Below, piece by piece: positions 41,829 through 49,154 of a stretch of DNA of 64,000 bases. The notes below the pieces were generated by a model. That model saw only the letters and a program-made list of their open reading frames with translations. It had not been told where the DNA came from and made no database searches. Each line of letters opens with the position of its first letter. Position 1 is the stretch's first letter. The position numbers and the translations under genes are program-made. The stretch is from contig NZ_VLKR01000012.1 of assembly GCF_007830445.1 (NCBI RefSeq), positions 1 to 64,000 on the forward strand. Reading direction: 5' to 3'. The stretch is from Sphingobacterium siyangense (GTDB lineage Bacteria > Bacteroidota > Bacteroidia > Sphingobacteriales > Sphingobacteriaceae).

Positions 41829-42188
41829 TTAAGCATCGGCGCCAAAGGTTAGTAGATTGCTGTCGGGATCTAAAATCGAAAACTCACGCTGACCCCAGGG
41901 CTTCATCTCAAGTTTACCATTGGGATGGATCTCAACGTTATTTTCTTGAAAAGATTGATACAGACAATCAATATCGTCTGTGCGTATATAAACCATACCA
42001 TAATTTTCTTCGGGTGGAAGTTCTTGGAATTCAAAAAAATGAATTTCAATATGGTCCTTTTTTAGCATCAGGTAACCGTCGTAATCGACTGGTCCACATA
42101 ATGAAAATCCAAGTTTATGTAGATAAAAATCCTTTGTGATGGTTTTGTTGCGCATGGGCAGTTTGGGATGAATGGCTGTCAGTTTCAT
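41829..42188 (-). CDS. VOC-superfamily (glyoxalase/bleomycin-resistance-like) protein
   Basis: A 119-residue protein of two beta-alpha-beta-beta-beta modules: IHPKLPMRNKTITKDFYLHKLGFSLC, then ELPPEENYGMVYIRTDDIDCLYQSFQENNV, and the closing WGQREFSILDPDSNLLTFG with the conserved Glu of REFSILDPDGN-type ends. Members bind metals or small toxins (glyoxalase, fosfomycin or bleomycin resistance); which applies here is unclear. It is transcribed alone, convergent with cysM. Confidence 0.88.
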   Translation of the reverse strand: MKLTAIHPKLPMRNKTITKDFYLHKLGFSLCGPVDYDGYLMLKKDHIEIHFFEFQELPPEENYGMVYIRTDDIDCLYQSFQENNVEIHPNGKLEMKPWGQREFSILDPDSNLLTFGADA

Positions 42189-42433
42189 CGGTATATAATT
42201 ATTAAGTCGAGTTTAATCCATATGTTTAGTAACCTATTTGAAATATAATCATTTATCGTAATATTTTAATGTTCTAACAATAAGGATTATTTCATTTTTA
42301 TAACGTATTCTTTAGCTATTTTGGCTAAAATGTAGTTGTTTGTTATAACCAATTGTTATGACTCATTTATAATTGTGTATTTTAAAATAATTGAGAGTTA
42401 TTCAATTTTGTACCAAATCAATGTATCATTGTC

Positions 42434-43408
42434 ATGGACAAAAAAATAAATACGACAATTCGTTATAAGCAGCTACTCAATCGAAAGGTCTCCGTTCGGG
42501 AAATCATTTTTATGCTCTTATTTGTATTATGTCTTACCCCATTTGTTTCAGCTCCGCTTGCCTTACTTTTGGGTATTATTGTGGCACAATGGATCGGTCA
42601 TCCCTTCCTGGCAGTCAACCACAGGGCAACACAGATTTTGTTACAGATTTCTGTCGTTGGACTTGGCTTTGGAATGAATATCGATACGGCTATCCAAACG
42701 GGTAAGCAAGGGTTTGTGTTAACCGTTATTTCTATTCTCGGAACATTATCATTGGGCTATCTATTGGGTAGGTTACTCAAGTTGGAAAAGGTAACCGCTT
42801 ATTTGATTTCTGTCGGCACTGCCATTTGTGGTGGAAGTGCTATTGCGGCGGTTTCACCAACTATAAAAGCCAATGAGAAGCAAGTAAGCGTGGCGCTAGG
42901 GACCATATTTGTACTGAATGCCATTGCTTTATTTGTATTTCCTGTTGTCGGTCATTTGCTTGATCTCAGCCAGACGCAATTTGGTTTATGGTGTGCGGTT
43001 GCTATACAGGATACCAGTTCTGTCGTTGGTGCAGCGAGTAAGTATGGTAATGAAGCACTACAGGTCGCGACAACCGTAAAATTAACTAGAGCTTTATGGA
43101 TTATTCCGATCGCCTGTTTAAGTGCTGTAGCATTCAAGACCAAAGGGACGAGCATTAAAATACCATATTTTATTGGTCTATTTGTATTGGCGGTTATCTT
43201 AACAAGTTATATCCCTTTTTTTCAGCATATAGGAGACTATGTCGTCTATATTTCAAAGATGGGGCTTACCTTAACTTTGTTTTTAATTGGAGCAAGTTTG
43301 TCTAGGGAGGTTTTGTTGGCAGTAGGTTTTAAAGCAATACTACAAGGAGTAGTGCTGTGGTTGGGATTATCAATACCGGTACTTGTCTATATTTATTTTT
43401 GCCTTTAG
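42434..43408 (+). CDS. YeiH-family (UPF0324) membrane transporter, putative sulfate exporter
   Basis: A 324-residue membrane protein with about nine or ten hydrophobic helices. The family motifs LLQISVVGLGFGMNI, VGTAICGGSAIAAVSPTIKA and CAVAIQDTSSVVGAASKYG are clear. YeiH-type proteins are proposed sulfate exporters or similar anion transporters; the evidence is thin. The neighbouring cysE-cysM pair (sulfur metabolism) fits loosely. Its stop codon overlaps the stop of the convergent GNAT gene (43405-43408). An inverted repeat ATAAC-N5-GTTAT lies 75 bases upstream (42345-42359), a form used by LysR-type regulators. Confidence 0.88.
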   Translation: MDKKINTTIRYKQLLNRKVSVREIIFMLLFVLCLTPFVSAPLALLLGIIVAQWIGHPFLAVNHRATQILLQISVVGLGFGMNIDTAIQTGKQGFVLTVISILGTLSLGYLLGRLLKLEKVTAYLISVGTAICGGSAIAAVSPTIKANEKQVSVALGTIFVLNAIALFVFPVVGHLLDLSQTQFGLWCAVAIQDTSSVVGAASKYGNEALQVATTVKLTRALWIIPIACLSAVAFKTKGTSIKIPYFIGLFVLAVILTSYIPFFQHIGDYVVYISKMGLTLTLFLIGASLSREVLLAVGFKAILQGVVLWLGLSIPVLVYIYFCL

Positions 43409-43869
43409 GCATTTAACGTATACTTCAGCATAATCATATCTTTCAACAGTTGACCATTTTCATAAATAGGCAGCTCATAATTTTCGATGAAAAAATCTTT
43501 ACGGATAGCGTATTTAACAAAGCCATTTCGTTCATAAAAACGAATTTGAGCCAGACCACAATCTGCGGTACCCACAATCAGGTTCGGGTATTGCTGGTAG
43601 TTCTCCTTGATAAAATCAAGTAGTTGACTTCCGAGGCCCATGCCTTGAAACTCTGGTGATACGGCGATGTTTTTAATCTCTAATGTTTCCGTATTGACCG
43701 GATATAAACAGAAAACAGCGATAGGTTTTACCATTTCATAGACAACATAAACCATCGATTCATAGAGGTATTTGTCGATTGCATGAATGGTTTCGTCTGC
43801 TAAAAGCAACAAATCATAAGGATAATCCTTATGATTTGTAATAAGTTTTATTTGAAAGCTATTGCGCAT
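43405..43869 (-). CDS. GNAT-family N-acetyltransferase
   Basis: A 154-residue GNAT fold: acetyl-CoA site in IKNIAVSPEFQGMGLGSQLLDFI (the Q/RxxGxG/A motif A), preceded by strands VYVVYEMVKPIAVFCLYP and followed by ADCGLAQIRFYERNGFVKYAIR. It transfers acetyl to an unknown amine. A 31-base perfect palindrome lies within its early codons (43809-43839). Its stop overlaps that of the YeiH gene, so the two transcripts run into each other. Upstream lies a MaoC-like gene on the same strand, with a 40-base gap. Confidence 0.9.
   Translation of the reverse strand: MRNSFQIKLITNHKDYPYDLLLLADETIHAIDKYLYESMVYVVYEMVKPIAVFCLYPVNTETLEIKNIAVSPEFQGMGLGSQLLDFIKENYQQYPNLIVGTADCGLAQIRFYERNGFVKYAIRKDFFIENYELPIYENGQLLKDMIMLKYTLNA
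43809..43839. repeat. 31-base perfect palindrome inside the GNAT coding sequence
   Basis: Two 15-base arms (43809-43823 and 43825-43839) are exact reverse complements around a single base. It covers codons about 11-20 of the GNAT gene (ITNHKDYPYDLL). In the mRNA it would be a strong hairpin near the start of translation. Confidence 0.7.
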
Positions 43870-43909
43870 GTATAAGAATTCGCCAATGGCCTATAGTCTA
43901 ATGTTGGAA

Positions 43910-44368
43910 TTAATTGAAATGATATAAAAAGATAACATCACCCACGTAAGCCGGTTTTGCACTGTCTTTGATTTTCAATGTAGCTTCAATGGTAACTTTA
44001 ACAACCCCTCTCAAATTGACCACCGATTTTACTTGTGTATGTAGCTGTACAGCATTGTCAACCAAAACGGGTTGTGCAAAACGTAGGTTTTCAATCCCAT
44101 AATTGATTTCCATTTTGACATTTCTTACTTCAGCAATTTGTTTCCATAAATAAGGAATAAGGGACAAGGTCAGATAGCCGTGGGCAATAGTTGATTTGAA
44201 AGGACTATCCGTTTTGGCCTTTTCGCTATCTAAATGAATCCATTGGTGGTCTAGTGTTGCATCCGCAAATTGATTAATTTGTTTTTGATCAATAACATGC
44301 CATTGGGATTCGCCTAATGATTTTCCTTCAAAGGCTTTGTACTCTTCATAATTGTTAATTATTGTCAT
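43910..44368 (-). CDS. MaoC-family dehydratase (enoyl-hydratase-like)
   Basis: A 152-residue single hotdog-fold protein. The hydratase 2 signature is seen: IDQKQINQFADATLDHQWIHLDSEKA, with Asp and His of the catalytic D-x(4)-H arrangement, then FKSTIAHGYLTLSLIPYL and the strand MEINYGIENLRFAQPVLV. Members hydrate trans-2-enoyl-CoA in fatty acid or polyhydroxyalkanoate metabolism; the substrate here is unknown. The gene lies upstream of the GNAT gene on the same strand, so they could share a transcript. Confidence 0.9.
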   Translation of the reverse strand: MTIINNYEEYKAFEGKSLGESQWHVIDQKQINQFADATLDHQWIHLDSEKAKTDSPFKSTIAHGYLTLSLIPYLWKQIAEVRNVKMEINYGIENLRFAQPVLVDNAVQLHTQVKSVVNLRGVVKVTIEATLKIKDSAKPAYVGDVIFLYHFN

Positions 44369-44537
44369 ATGTAATCTTTTTATCGCGTTTTGTTGGTATC
44401 GTTCCCCGCTTTTAATGGAGAAGGGAAGATGAATTAGTGGCTAAATATAACTATACTTTTAAGAATCCTAAGCATATCCTTTATTTAAAAGATGATCGCA
44501 TGAAAAGACAAGCTAAGTTTGTTCATCATTCATACGA

Positions 44538-44969
44538 TTACCCGAGTTGTGTCGTTGCATAGGTGTTTTCAACGTAGGATCTGAAATTTTCGAGTATGGC
44601 CTGCCATCCATTACGCTGCATATCAATTGGATTTTCCGTTTCTGCATCAAAAATTATCGTGATATCCGTAGCAGACTTTTTTGCATTGAAGTTGACTTCA
44701 ACATGACGGCCATCAGGCATAACATAGGCTATTTTTTTAAAGGGTTCAAGTGCGGTGTAGCTGCCTTCAAAATCAAAGCCCATAGATCCGTCTTTTGCCT
44801 CCATGCGGTTTTTGAACTTTCCGCCAATGCGTAAATCATTGATTGAACTTGTACAGTGCCAATCGTCTGAAGCATGGTTCCATTGCATGATATCCTCGGC
44901 TGAGTTATACGCATTCCAGATCGTTTCTACGCGTACGTTGATATGGGTTTCAATCTTTATCTGTTCCAT
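44538..44969 (-). CDS. SRPBCC (AHSA1-like) domain protein
   Basis: A 143-residue helix-grip protein: HINVRVETIWNAYNSAEDIMQWNHASDDWHC at the start, GSYTALEPFKKIAYVMPDGRHVEVNFN in the middle, and NGWQAILENFRSYVENT as the C-terminal long helix. Family members bind hydrophobic ligands or activate Hsp90; most bacterial ones have no known role. It is transcribed alone. Nothing special is seen around it. Confidence 0.85.
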   Translation of the reverse strand: MEQIKIETHINVRVETIWNAYNSAEDIMQWNHASDDWHCTSSINDLRIGGKFKNRMEAKDGSMGFDFEGSYTALEPFKKIAYVMPDGRHVEVNFNAKKSATDITIIFDAETENPIDMQRNGWQAILENFRSYVENTYATTQLG

Positions 44970-45147
44970 AAAATATATGATGTTTTCTAAGTTAATAACA
45001 GGAAAATTTGGGTTTTGTTATATCTGTTGTCAGATAATTATCAATATATAATAAAAAGTGTAAAGTTGAAACTTATTTTGGTGCAACCAAATGGTTTTGA
45101 TTGAGTTTTGTTAACTTTAAGCTATTTAACACTTAAACACGATTTAT

Positions 45148-45954
45148 ATGTCCTCCAAATTGCTTATTATCTTCTTTTTTCTGTTTTCACCGAGTTTGAT
45201 TTTTGCGCAGCAAGATAAAACGACAACCGACGTTGCCTATTGTAAACCTGATGAACCAGATTCTTATAAGAAAGAACGTTGTAAATTGGATATCTATATC
45301 CCGACTGATCGTAAAAATTTTGCTACCATCGTATGGTTTCATGGAGGTGGACTAGAGGAGGGAAATAAATTTATTCCACTTGAACTCAAAGAGAAAGGTG
45401 TAGCGGTTGTAGCGGTAAATTATCGGCTAAGCCCCAAAGCGAAAGCGCCGAGTTATATTGAAGATGCTGCTGAGGCTGTTGCATGGACATTTTCACATAT
45501 TGCCAGCTATGGTGGAGATCCCTCAAAAATTTATGTGTCGGGGCATTCTGCAGGTGGATATCTGGCTTTAATGGTTGGTTTGGATAAGCATTACCTTCAA
45601 AAATTCGGTGTTGATGCAAATAATATAAAAGGGCTGGCACCGATTAGTGGGCAAACAAATACACATTATACAATTAAAAAGGAACGTGAGCAATCTATGG
45701 TGATCCCCCAGATTGATCAGTTTGCACCACTTTCTTTTGCACGAAAGGATGCACCGCCAATTCTCCTGATCACTGGCGATCAACAATTGGAAATGGCCGC
45801 ACGGTTTGAGGAAAACGCACATTTAGCAGCGATCTTAAAACAGGTTGGGCATACCAAAACCTCGTTGTACCAACTGCAGGGTTTTGATCATGGGGGAGTG
45901 TATGCACCCGGCTGTCTGTTGATGCTTAACTGGATCAAAAGACTTGAAAAATAG
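45148..45954 (+). CDS. Secreted alpha/beta-hydrolase (esterase-like)
   Basis: A signal peptide (LLIIFFFLFSPSLIFAQQ) is followed by an alpha/beta-hydrolase fold of the HGGG (hormone-sensitive lipase-like) type: IVWFHGGGLEEG forms the oxyanion hole, VSGHSAGGYLALM carries the nucleophile Ser, and ILLITGDQQLEM plus GFDHGGVYAPG hold the acid and the His. It should hydrolyse small carboxyl esters. Exported, probably periplasmic. Not clearly part of the copper cluster that begins 147 bases downstream. Confidence 0.9.
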   Translation: MSSKLLIIFFFLFSPSLIFAQQDKTTTDVAYCKPDEPDSYKKERCKLDIYIPTDRKNFATIVWFHGGGLEEGNKFIPLELKEKGVAVVAVNYRLSPKAKAPSYIEDAAEAVAWTFSHIASYGGDPSKIYVSGHSAGGYLALMVGLDKHYLQKFGVDANNIKGLAPISGQTNTHYTIKKEREQSMVIPQIDQFAPLSFARKDAPPILLITGDQQLEMAARFEENAHLAAILKQVGHTKTSLYQLQGFDHGGVYAPGCLLMLNWIKRLEK

Positions 45955-46023
45955 TTTTTATGTGGTCAGACGGAGAATCGGAAATACAGCAAATCAAAAT
46001 ATTATAAACAAAATAAGAAATAT

Positions 46024-46084
46024 TACAATTGTACATTCGTAAATTCTACCGAAATTTACCTCCAAAGTAGCACATCTCTACTTT
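46024..46084. promoter_or_regulatory. Two inverted repeats upstream of the copper operon
   Basis: TACAATTGTA (46024-46033) has the exact form TACANNTGTA used by CopY/BlaI-type repressors. AAAGTAG-N7-CTACTTT (46064-46084) is a second inverted repeat; its right arm overlaps TACTTTTC (46079-46086), one base off the -7 consensus. Either could control the operon. Confidence 0.45.
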
Positions 46085-46100
46085 TCAAATTTAATTCGTT

Positions 46101-46505
46101 ATGTGGGCAAAACGCAATATCGTATTTATAATCTGTATGCTGGGGCTTTTTTTAGCACCCTATAGGTTATTTGCCTGCCACGAACCGTCCGAAAAGCCAA
46201 AACAGGAAGAACAATCCTGTTGTCTTGATGAAAGACAACAGGTAAAAGACGTCGGAACAGAAGATTGTTGTAAAGATGAAAGAGCTGAATCGCCAAAATC
46301 AGATCACCATGGGGATGACTGTGGTAAACATTGTAGCGAAAAATCATGCCGCACCTCCCTGCAATGTAATCCTATTGTTTCAGTTATAGAAGCTCAGCTT
46401 ATTTTACCCTTGCATGCTGATGCATTAAACGCTTATGCGCGTTATAAACAACCTTATTGCGCAGATGCCTATTTTTCCATTTGGCAACCTCCTCAGATCG
46501 CTTAA
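46101..46505 (+). CDS. Small exported Cys/His-rich protein of the copper cluster
   Basis: A 134-residue protein with an N-terminal hydrophobic segment (IVFIICMLGLFLAP) and a middle part rich in Cys, His and acids: SCCLDE, DCCKDE, DHHGDDCGKHCSEKSC (eleven Cys after the leader). The end (YCADAYFSIWQPPQIA) is of a form found in small proteins that lie beside copper- or heavy-metal-resistance genes in Bacteroidota. It is probably a periplasmic metal-binding protein. No catalytic domain is seen. It leads a likely operon, with a 173-base gap to the next gene. Confidence 0.75.
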   Translation: MWAKRNIVFIICMLGLFLAPYRLFACHEPSEKPKQEEQSCCLDERQQVKDVGTEDCCKDERAESPKSDHHGDDCGKHCSEKSCRTSLQCNPIVSVIEAQLILPLHADALNAYARYKQPYCADAYFSIWQPPQIA

Positions 46506-46678
46506 AGTTAGACTGATAGCCCATGCTATGTCTTTTTGGATCGGTTTCTCTATCCAAAATCTCGTTTATTTAACTTATGAAAATCCCTTTGAATCTATCG
46601 GATTCAATACGCAAATACAGTAAATCGCTGTAGAAAGGTTTTTCGTCAGTATTCTTTTATATACTACATATCATAATC

Positions 46679-47560
46679 ATGAGATTAATTTCATTACTTG
46701 GTTTGGTAATCCCTGTATTACTATCCACCCAACATACACATGCACAAATTAAAAATGCAAAGACAGCGACTGTAAAGATTTTTGGAAACACTCCGGCTGT
46801 TAAAACGATCATTGAAAAAGAAGGCAAGGACAGACAATTTGCTAAAGTTGACTGGAATCAGACAACCAAGCTAGCAGTTGTTACCTACGACTCTTCAAAA
46901 ACAAGCGCGGATGAGGTCCTTAAGCGTATTGCATTGGCGGGGTTCGACAATGAAAAATTTCTGGCTCCAGATGATGCTTATATTCAATTGGCAAAAGCTG
47001 AACAATATGAACGAATCCTAAAACCAGCATTAAAAAATGGCACTGAACATCAGGTCGATCATACGAATCATAGCCAGGGCTTACAAACGATAATTCAACC
47101 TTCGGCGAGCACAAAATCAGCCGATGAAAAGACCGCATTTGCGCAGTTGACAAATCCTTATTTTGCGCTAAAGGATGCTTTGGTGAAGACGGATGCGGTG
47201 GTAGCTGCAGCTCAGGCAGAGGCATTTCAAGCAGCAATCAAAGCTGTCGATATGAATAAACTTAGCCACGATGAACATACCGTATGGATGAAGGTTATGG
47301 ATAAGCTGGCAACCGATGCGGCAGGTATAACTAAAAATAAAGATGTGGCTAAGCAACGTGTGGCTTTTGCATCTCTTTCAACTACGTTGTATGAGCTTCT
47401 GAAGGTGAGTAAAGTGGATGGACCTATTTATTATCAGCACTGCCCCATGTTTAATGAAGGCAAGGGAGCGCATTGGTTAAGTAAGGAGAATGCCGTGAAA
47501 AACCCATTCTTTGGCGTACAAATGATCAGTTGTGGAAGTACAGTAGAAACGTTAAACTAA
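46679..47560 (+). CDS. Exported HMA-like protein with DUF3347 domain, CxxC lost
   Basis: A signal peptide (to about residue 22) is followed by a ferredoxin-like heavy-metal-associated domain (ATVKIFGNTPAVKTIIEKEGK ... KLAVVTYDSSKTSADEVLKRIALAGFD) in which the usual GNCxxC metal motif reads GNTPAV: both Cys are replaced (Thr38, Val41). The C-terminal DUF3347 domain (about 150-293) has YFALKDALVKTDAVVA, YYQHCPMFNEGKGAHWLS and a final MISCGSTVETL, where HCPM and the Cys near the end are likely metal ligands. It is periplasmic and probably handles copper with the downstream genes. Confidence 0.85.
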   Translation: MRLISLLGLVIPVLLSTQHTHAQIKNAKTATVKIFGNTPAVKTIIEKEGKDRQFAKVDWNQTTKLAVVTYDSSKTSADEVLKRIALAGFDNEKFLAPDDAYIQLAKAEQYERILKPALKNGTEHQVDHTNHSQGLQTIIQPSASTKSADEKTAFAQLTNPYFALKDALVKTDAVVAAAQAEAFQAAIKAVDMNKLSHDEHTVWMKVMDKLATDAAGITKNKDVAKQRVAFASLSTTLYELLKVSKVDGPIYYQHCPMFNEGKGAHWLSKENAVKNPFFGVQMISCGSTVETLN

Positions 47561-47571
47561 TCGGCTGCGTT

Positions 47572-48003
47572 ATGAATTATTTCCTAGCTATCCTATCGGT
47601 TGTTGTGTTGTCTTTAACGGCCTGTGGTAGTTCACAAACGAATACCAAAGCTGAAGATCGAATAGCTTCTACTGATCCTGCTATCGGTTTGCCTGTACAG
47701 TCCGTTCAATACAAGGTGGGCGATCTTGTGCCTACAGCACAAGTTTGCATGGTGAATGATGCTTTTATGGGGAAAAAACAATTGCTGGTCAGACACGAGG
47801 GTAAGGATTATTATGGCTGCTGTGAAATGTGTAAAAAGCGCATACCCCAAGAAGCTGCGATACGTGTGGCTATTGATCCTTTTTCAAAAAAAGAAGTGGA
47901 TAAGGCAACGGCTTCCATCGCAATTACCGGCGATCAGGGGGAAGTTTCCTATTTTGAAAACGAAACAAACTATCGAAATTACATTAAAAATCTAAACCTA
48001 TAA
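47572..48003 (+). CDS. TRASH/YHS-like metal-binding lipoprotein
   Basis: A 143-residue lipoprotein (VVVLSLTACGSS lipobox, Cys near 18). The middle carries VCMVNDAFMGKKQLLVRHEGKDYYGCCEMCKKRIPQEA, a Cys, then about 25 residues later CCxxCK, the shape of a TRASH or YHS-type metal-binding zinc ribbon. It is likely to bind copper in the periplasm. The frame opens earlier, but the ATG at 47572 precedes a good signal peptide. Neighbours are DUF3347 proteins with gaps of 12 bases on each side, so it is in the same operon. Confidence 0.8.
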   Translation: MNYFLAILSVVVLSLTACGSSQTNTKAEDRIASTDPAIGLPVQSVQYKVGDLVPTAQVCMVNDAFMGKKQLLVRHEGKDYYGCCEMCKKRIPQEAAIRVAIDPFSKKEVDKATASIAITGDQGEVSYFENETNYRNYIKNLNL

Positions 48004-48015
48004 ATACACTTAATT

Positions 48016-48681
48016 ATGAAAAAGGTTATGCCAATTGTGGCAGTCGCTCTGATATTCGTTGCATGCAAGAATTCAACATCGAAAAATACACATGCAGATC
48101 ATATGGTCACTGTTGCTGCGGATACCGCAACGATAGCTGTCGACAAAAGCAAAGGCGATACCGCTTTGAATAAAGAAGAGACCGCTGGCGTAAGTAATAC
48201 GGCAGCAAAAATAGAATCATCCACTGAGAAAGTTGATCTAAAAACAGTTAGCAATCCTTTTGCAGGCTTATACAGTGCCTATTTCGAACTGAAAGATGCA
48301 TTGGTTAAGGATAATGGAGCGGCAGCACAGACAGCTGCGAAAGGAACCCAGGCTGCCATTGAAAAACTTGATAGCAGACAATTAAATGCTGTTCAAGGAA
48401 AACTTTGGAAGGAATACCAACGGAAATTGGCTTTCGATACAGAGCATATTGCTGGAATTAAAGAAAATGAACATCAGCGTGAGCACTTTGTGACCCTTTC
48501 CAAAAATATGTATGTGTTGATGAAATCTGTCAAACCTGAAGTTACGGTATATTATCAGCACTGCCCCATGTATCGTGATGGAAAAGGAGCCAATTGGTTG
48601 AGCACACAAAAGAAAATTGAAAATCCTTATCTAGGTCAGTCAATGCCCACCTGTGGATCTATCGTAGAAACTATACAATAA
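48016..48681 (+). CDS. DUF3347 lipoprotein
   Basis: A 221-residue lipoprotein (VALIFVACKNSTS lipobox), a low-complexity linker rich in Ala, Thr and Lys, then a DUF3347 domain (from about 85): NPFAGLYSAYFELKDALVKDNGAAAQ, then YYQHCPMYRDGKGANWLSTQKKIENPYLGQSMPTCGSIVETI. The HCPM and the final Cys resemble those of the gene at 46679, so the two are related but only this one is a pure DUF3347 protein. It probably binds copper at the outer or inner membrane. Part of the operon. Confidence 0.87.
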   Translation: MKKVMPIVAVALIFVACKNSTSKNTHADHMVTVAADTATIAVDKSKGDTALNKEETAGVSNTAAKIESSTEKVDLKTVSNPFAGLYSAYFELKDALVKDNGAAAQTAAKGTQAAIEKLDSRQLNAVQGKLWKEYQRKLAFDTEHIAGIKENEHQREHFVTLSKNMYVLMKSVKPEVTVYYQHCPMYRDGKGANWLSTQKKIENPYLGQSMPTCGSIVETIQ

Positions 48682-48685
48682 AACA

Positions 48686-49150
48686 ATGAAAAGCTTATTC
48701 GAAGGACTGCCTAGTCTACATCCGCTATTGGTGCATTTTCCGATTGTACTCTTGTTGACGGCGTTGATCAGTCATATAGGTGCCTTATTGTTTAAAAAAC
48801 ATCGACGTCCTTTCACTGTGCTGACTTTTGGATTGTTGTTATTGGGAACACTTGGAGCTTTTGCTGCAATTCAGACCGCAAACCATATTTCAGGCGATGC
48901 CGATGAAGGAGCCTTTGCGGTTTTTGAGATCCATCAACGTTTTGCCTGGATTAGCTTTTGGCTTGCAAGTGGCACAACGGTCCTGCATTTTGTTGGATTG
49001 CGGAAAGATACAGGTGCCTGGATAAACTATTTGATATTGATTTTGTTGATAAGTTTATCGGTGACACTATTTGTCACAGGACATCACGGGGCTAGACTGG
49101 TCTACCAATATGGCGTAGGGCCGATGGGAAATGGAATACTAATCAATTAA
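48686..49150 (+). CDS. DUF2231 membrane protein
   Basis: A 154-residue inner-membrane protein with four hydrophobic helices: LHPLLVHFPIVLLLTALISHIGALLF (the family's HPxxVHFPI motif), FTVLTFGLLLLGTLGAFAAIQTA, AWISFWLASGTTVLHFVG and YLILILLISLSVTLFVTGHHGARLVY. DUF2231 proteins occur next to copper or cytochrome genes and may bind haem or metal through the conserved His residues; the function is not established. It lies 4 bases from the multicopper oxidase gene. Confidence 0.85.
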   Translation: MKSLFEGLPSLHPLLVHFPIVLLLTALISHIGALLFKKHRRPFTVLTFGLLLLGTLGAFAAIQTANHISGDADEGAFAVFEIHQRFAWISFWLASGTTVLHFVGLRKDTGAWINYLILILLISLSVTLFVTGHHGARLVYQYGVGPMGNGILIN

Positions 49151-49154
49151 ATGA

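Noticed and set aside
46101..46505. Metallothionein identity for the Cys-rich protein
   Set aside because: It has an export signal and a structured end, and lacks the CxC arrays of metallothioneins, so it is described only as a Cys/His-rich exported protein.
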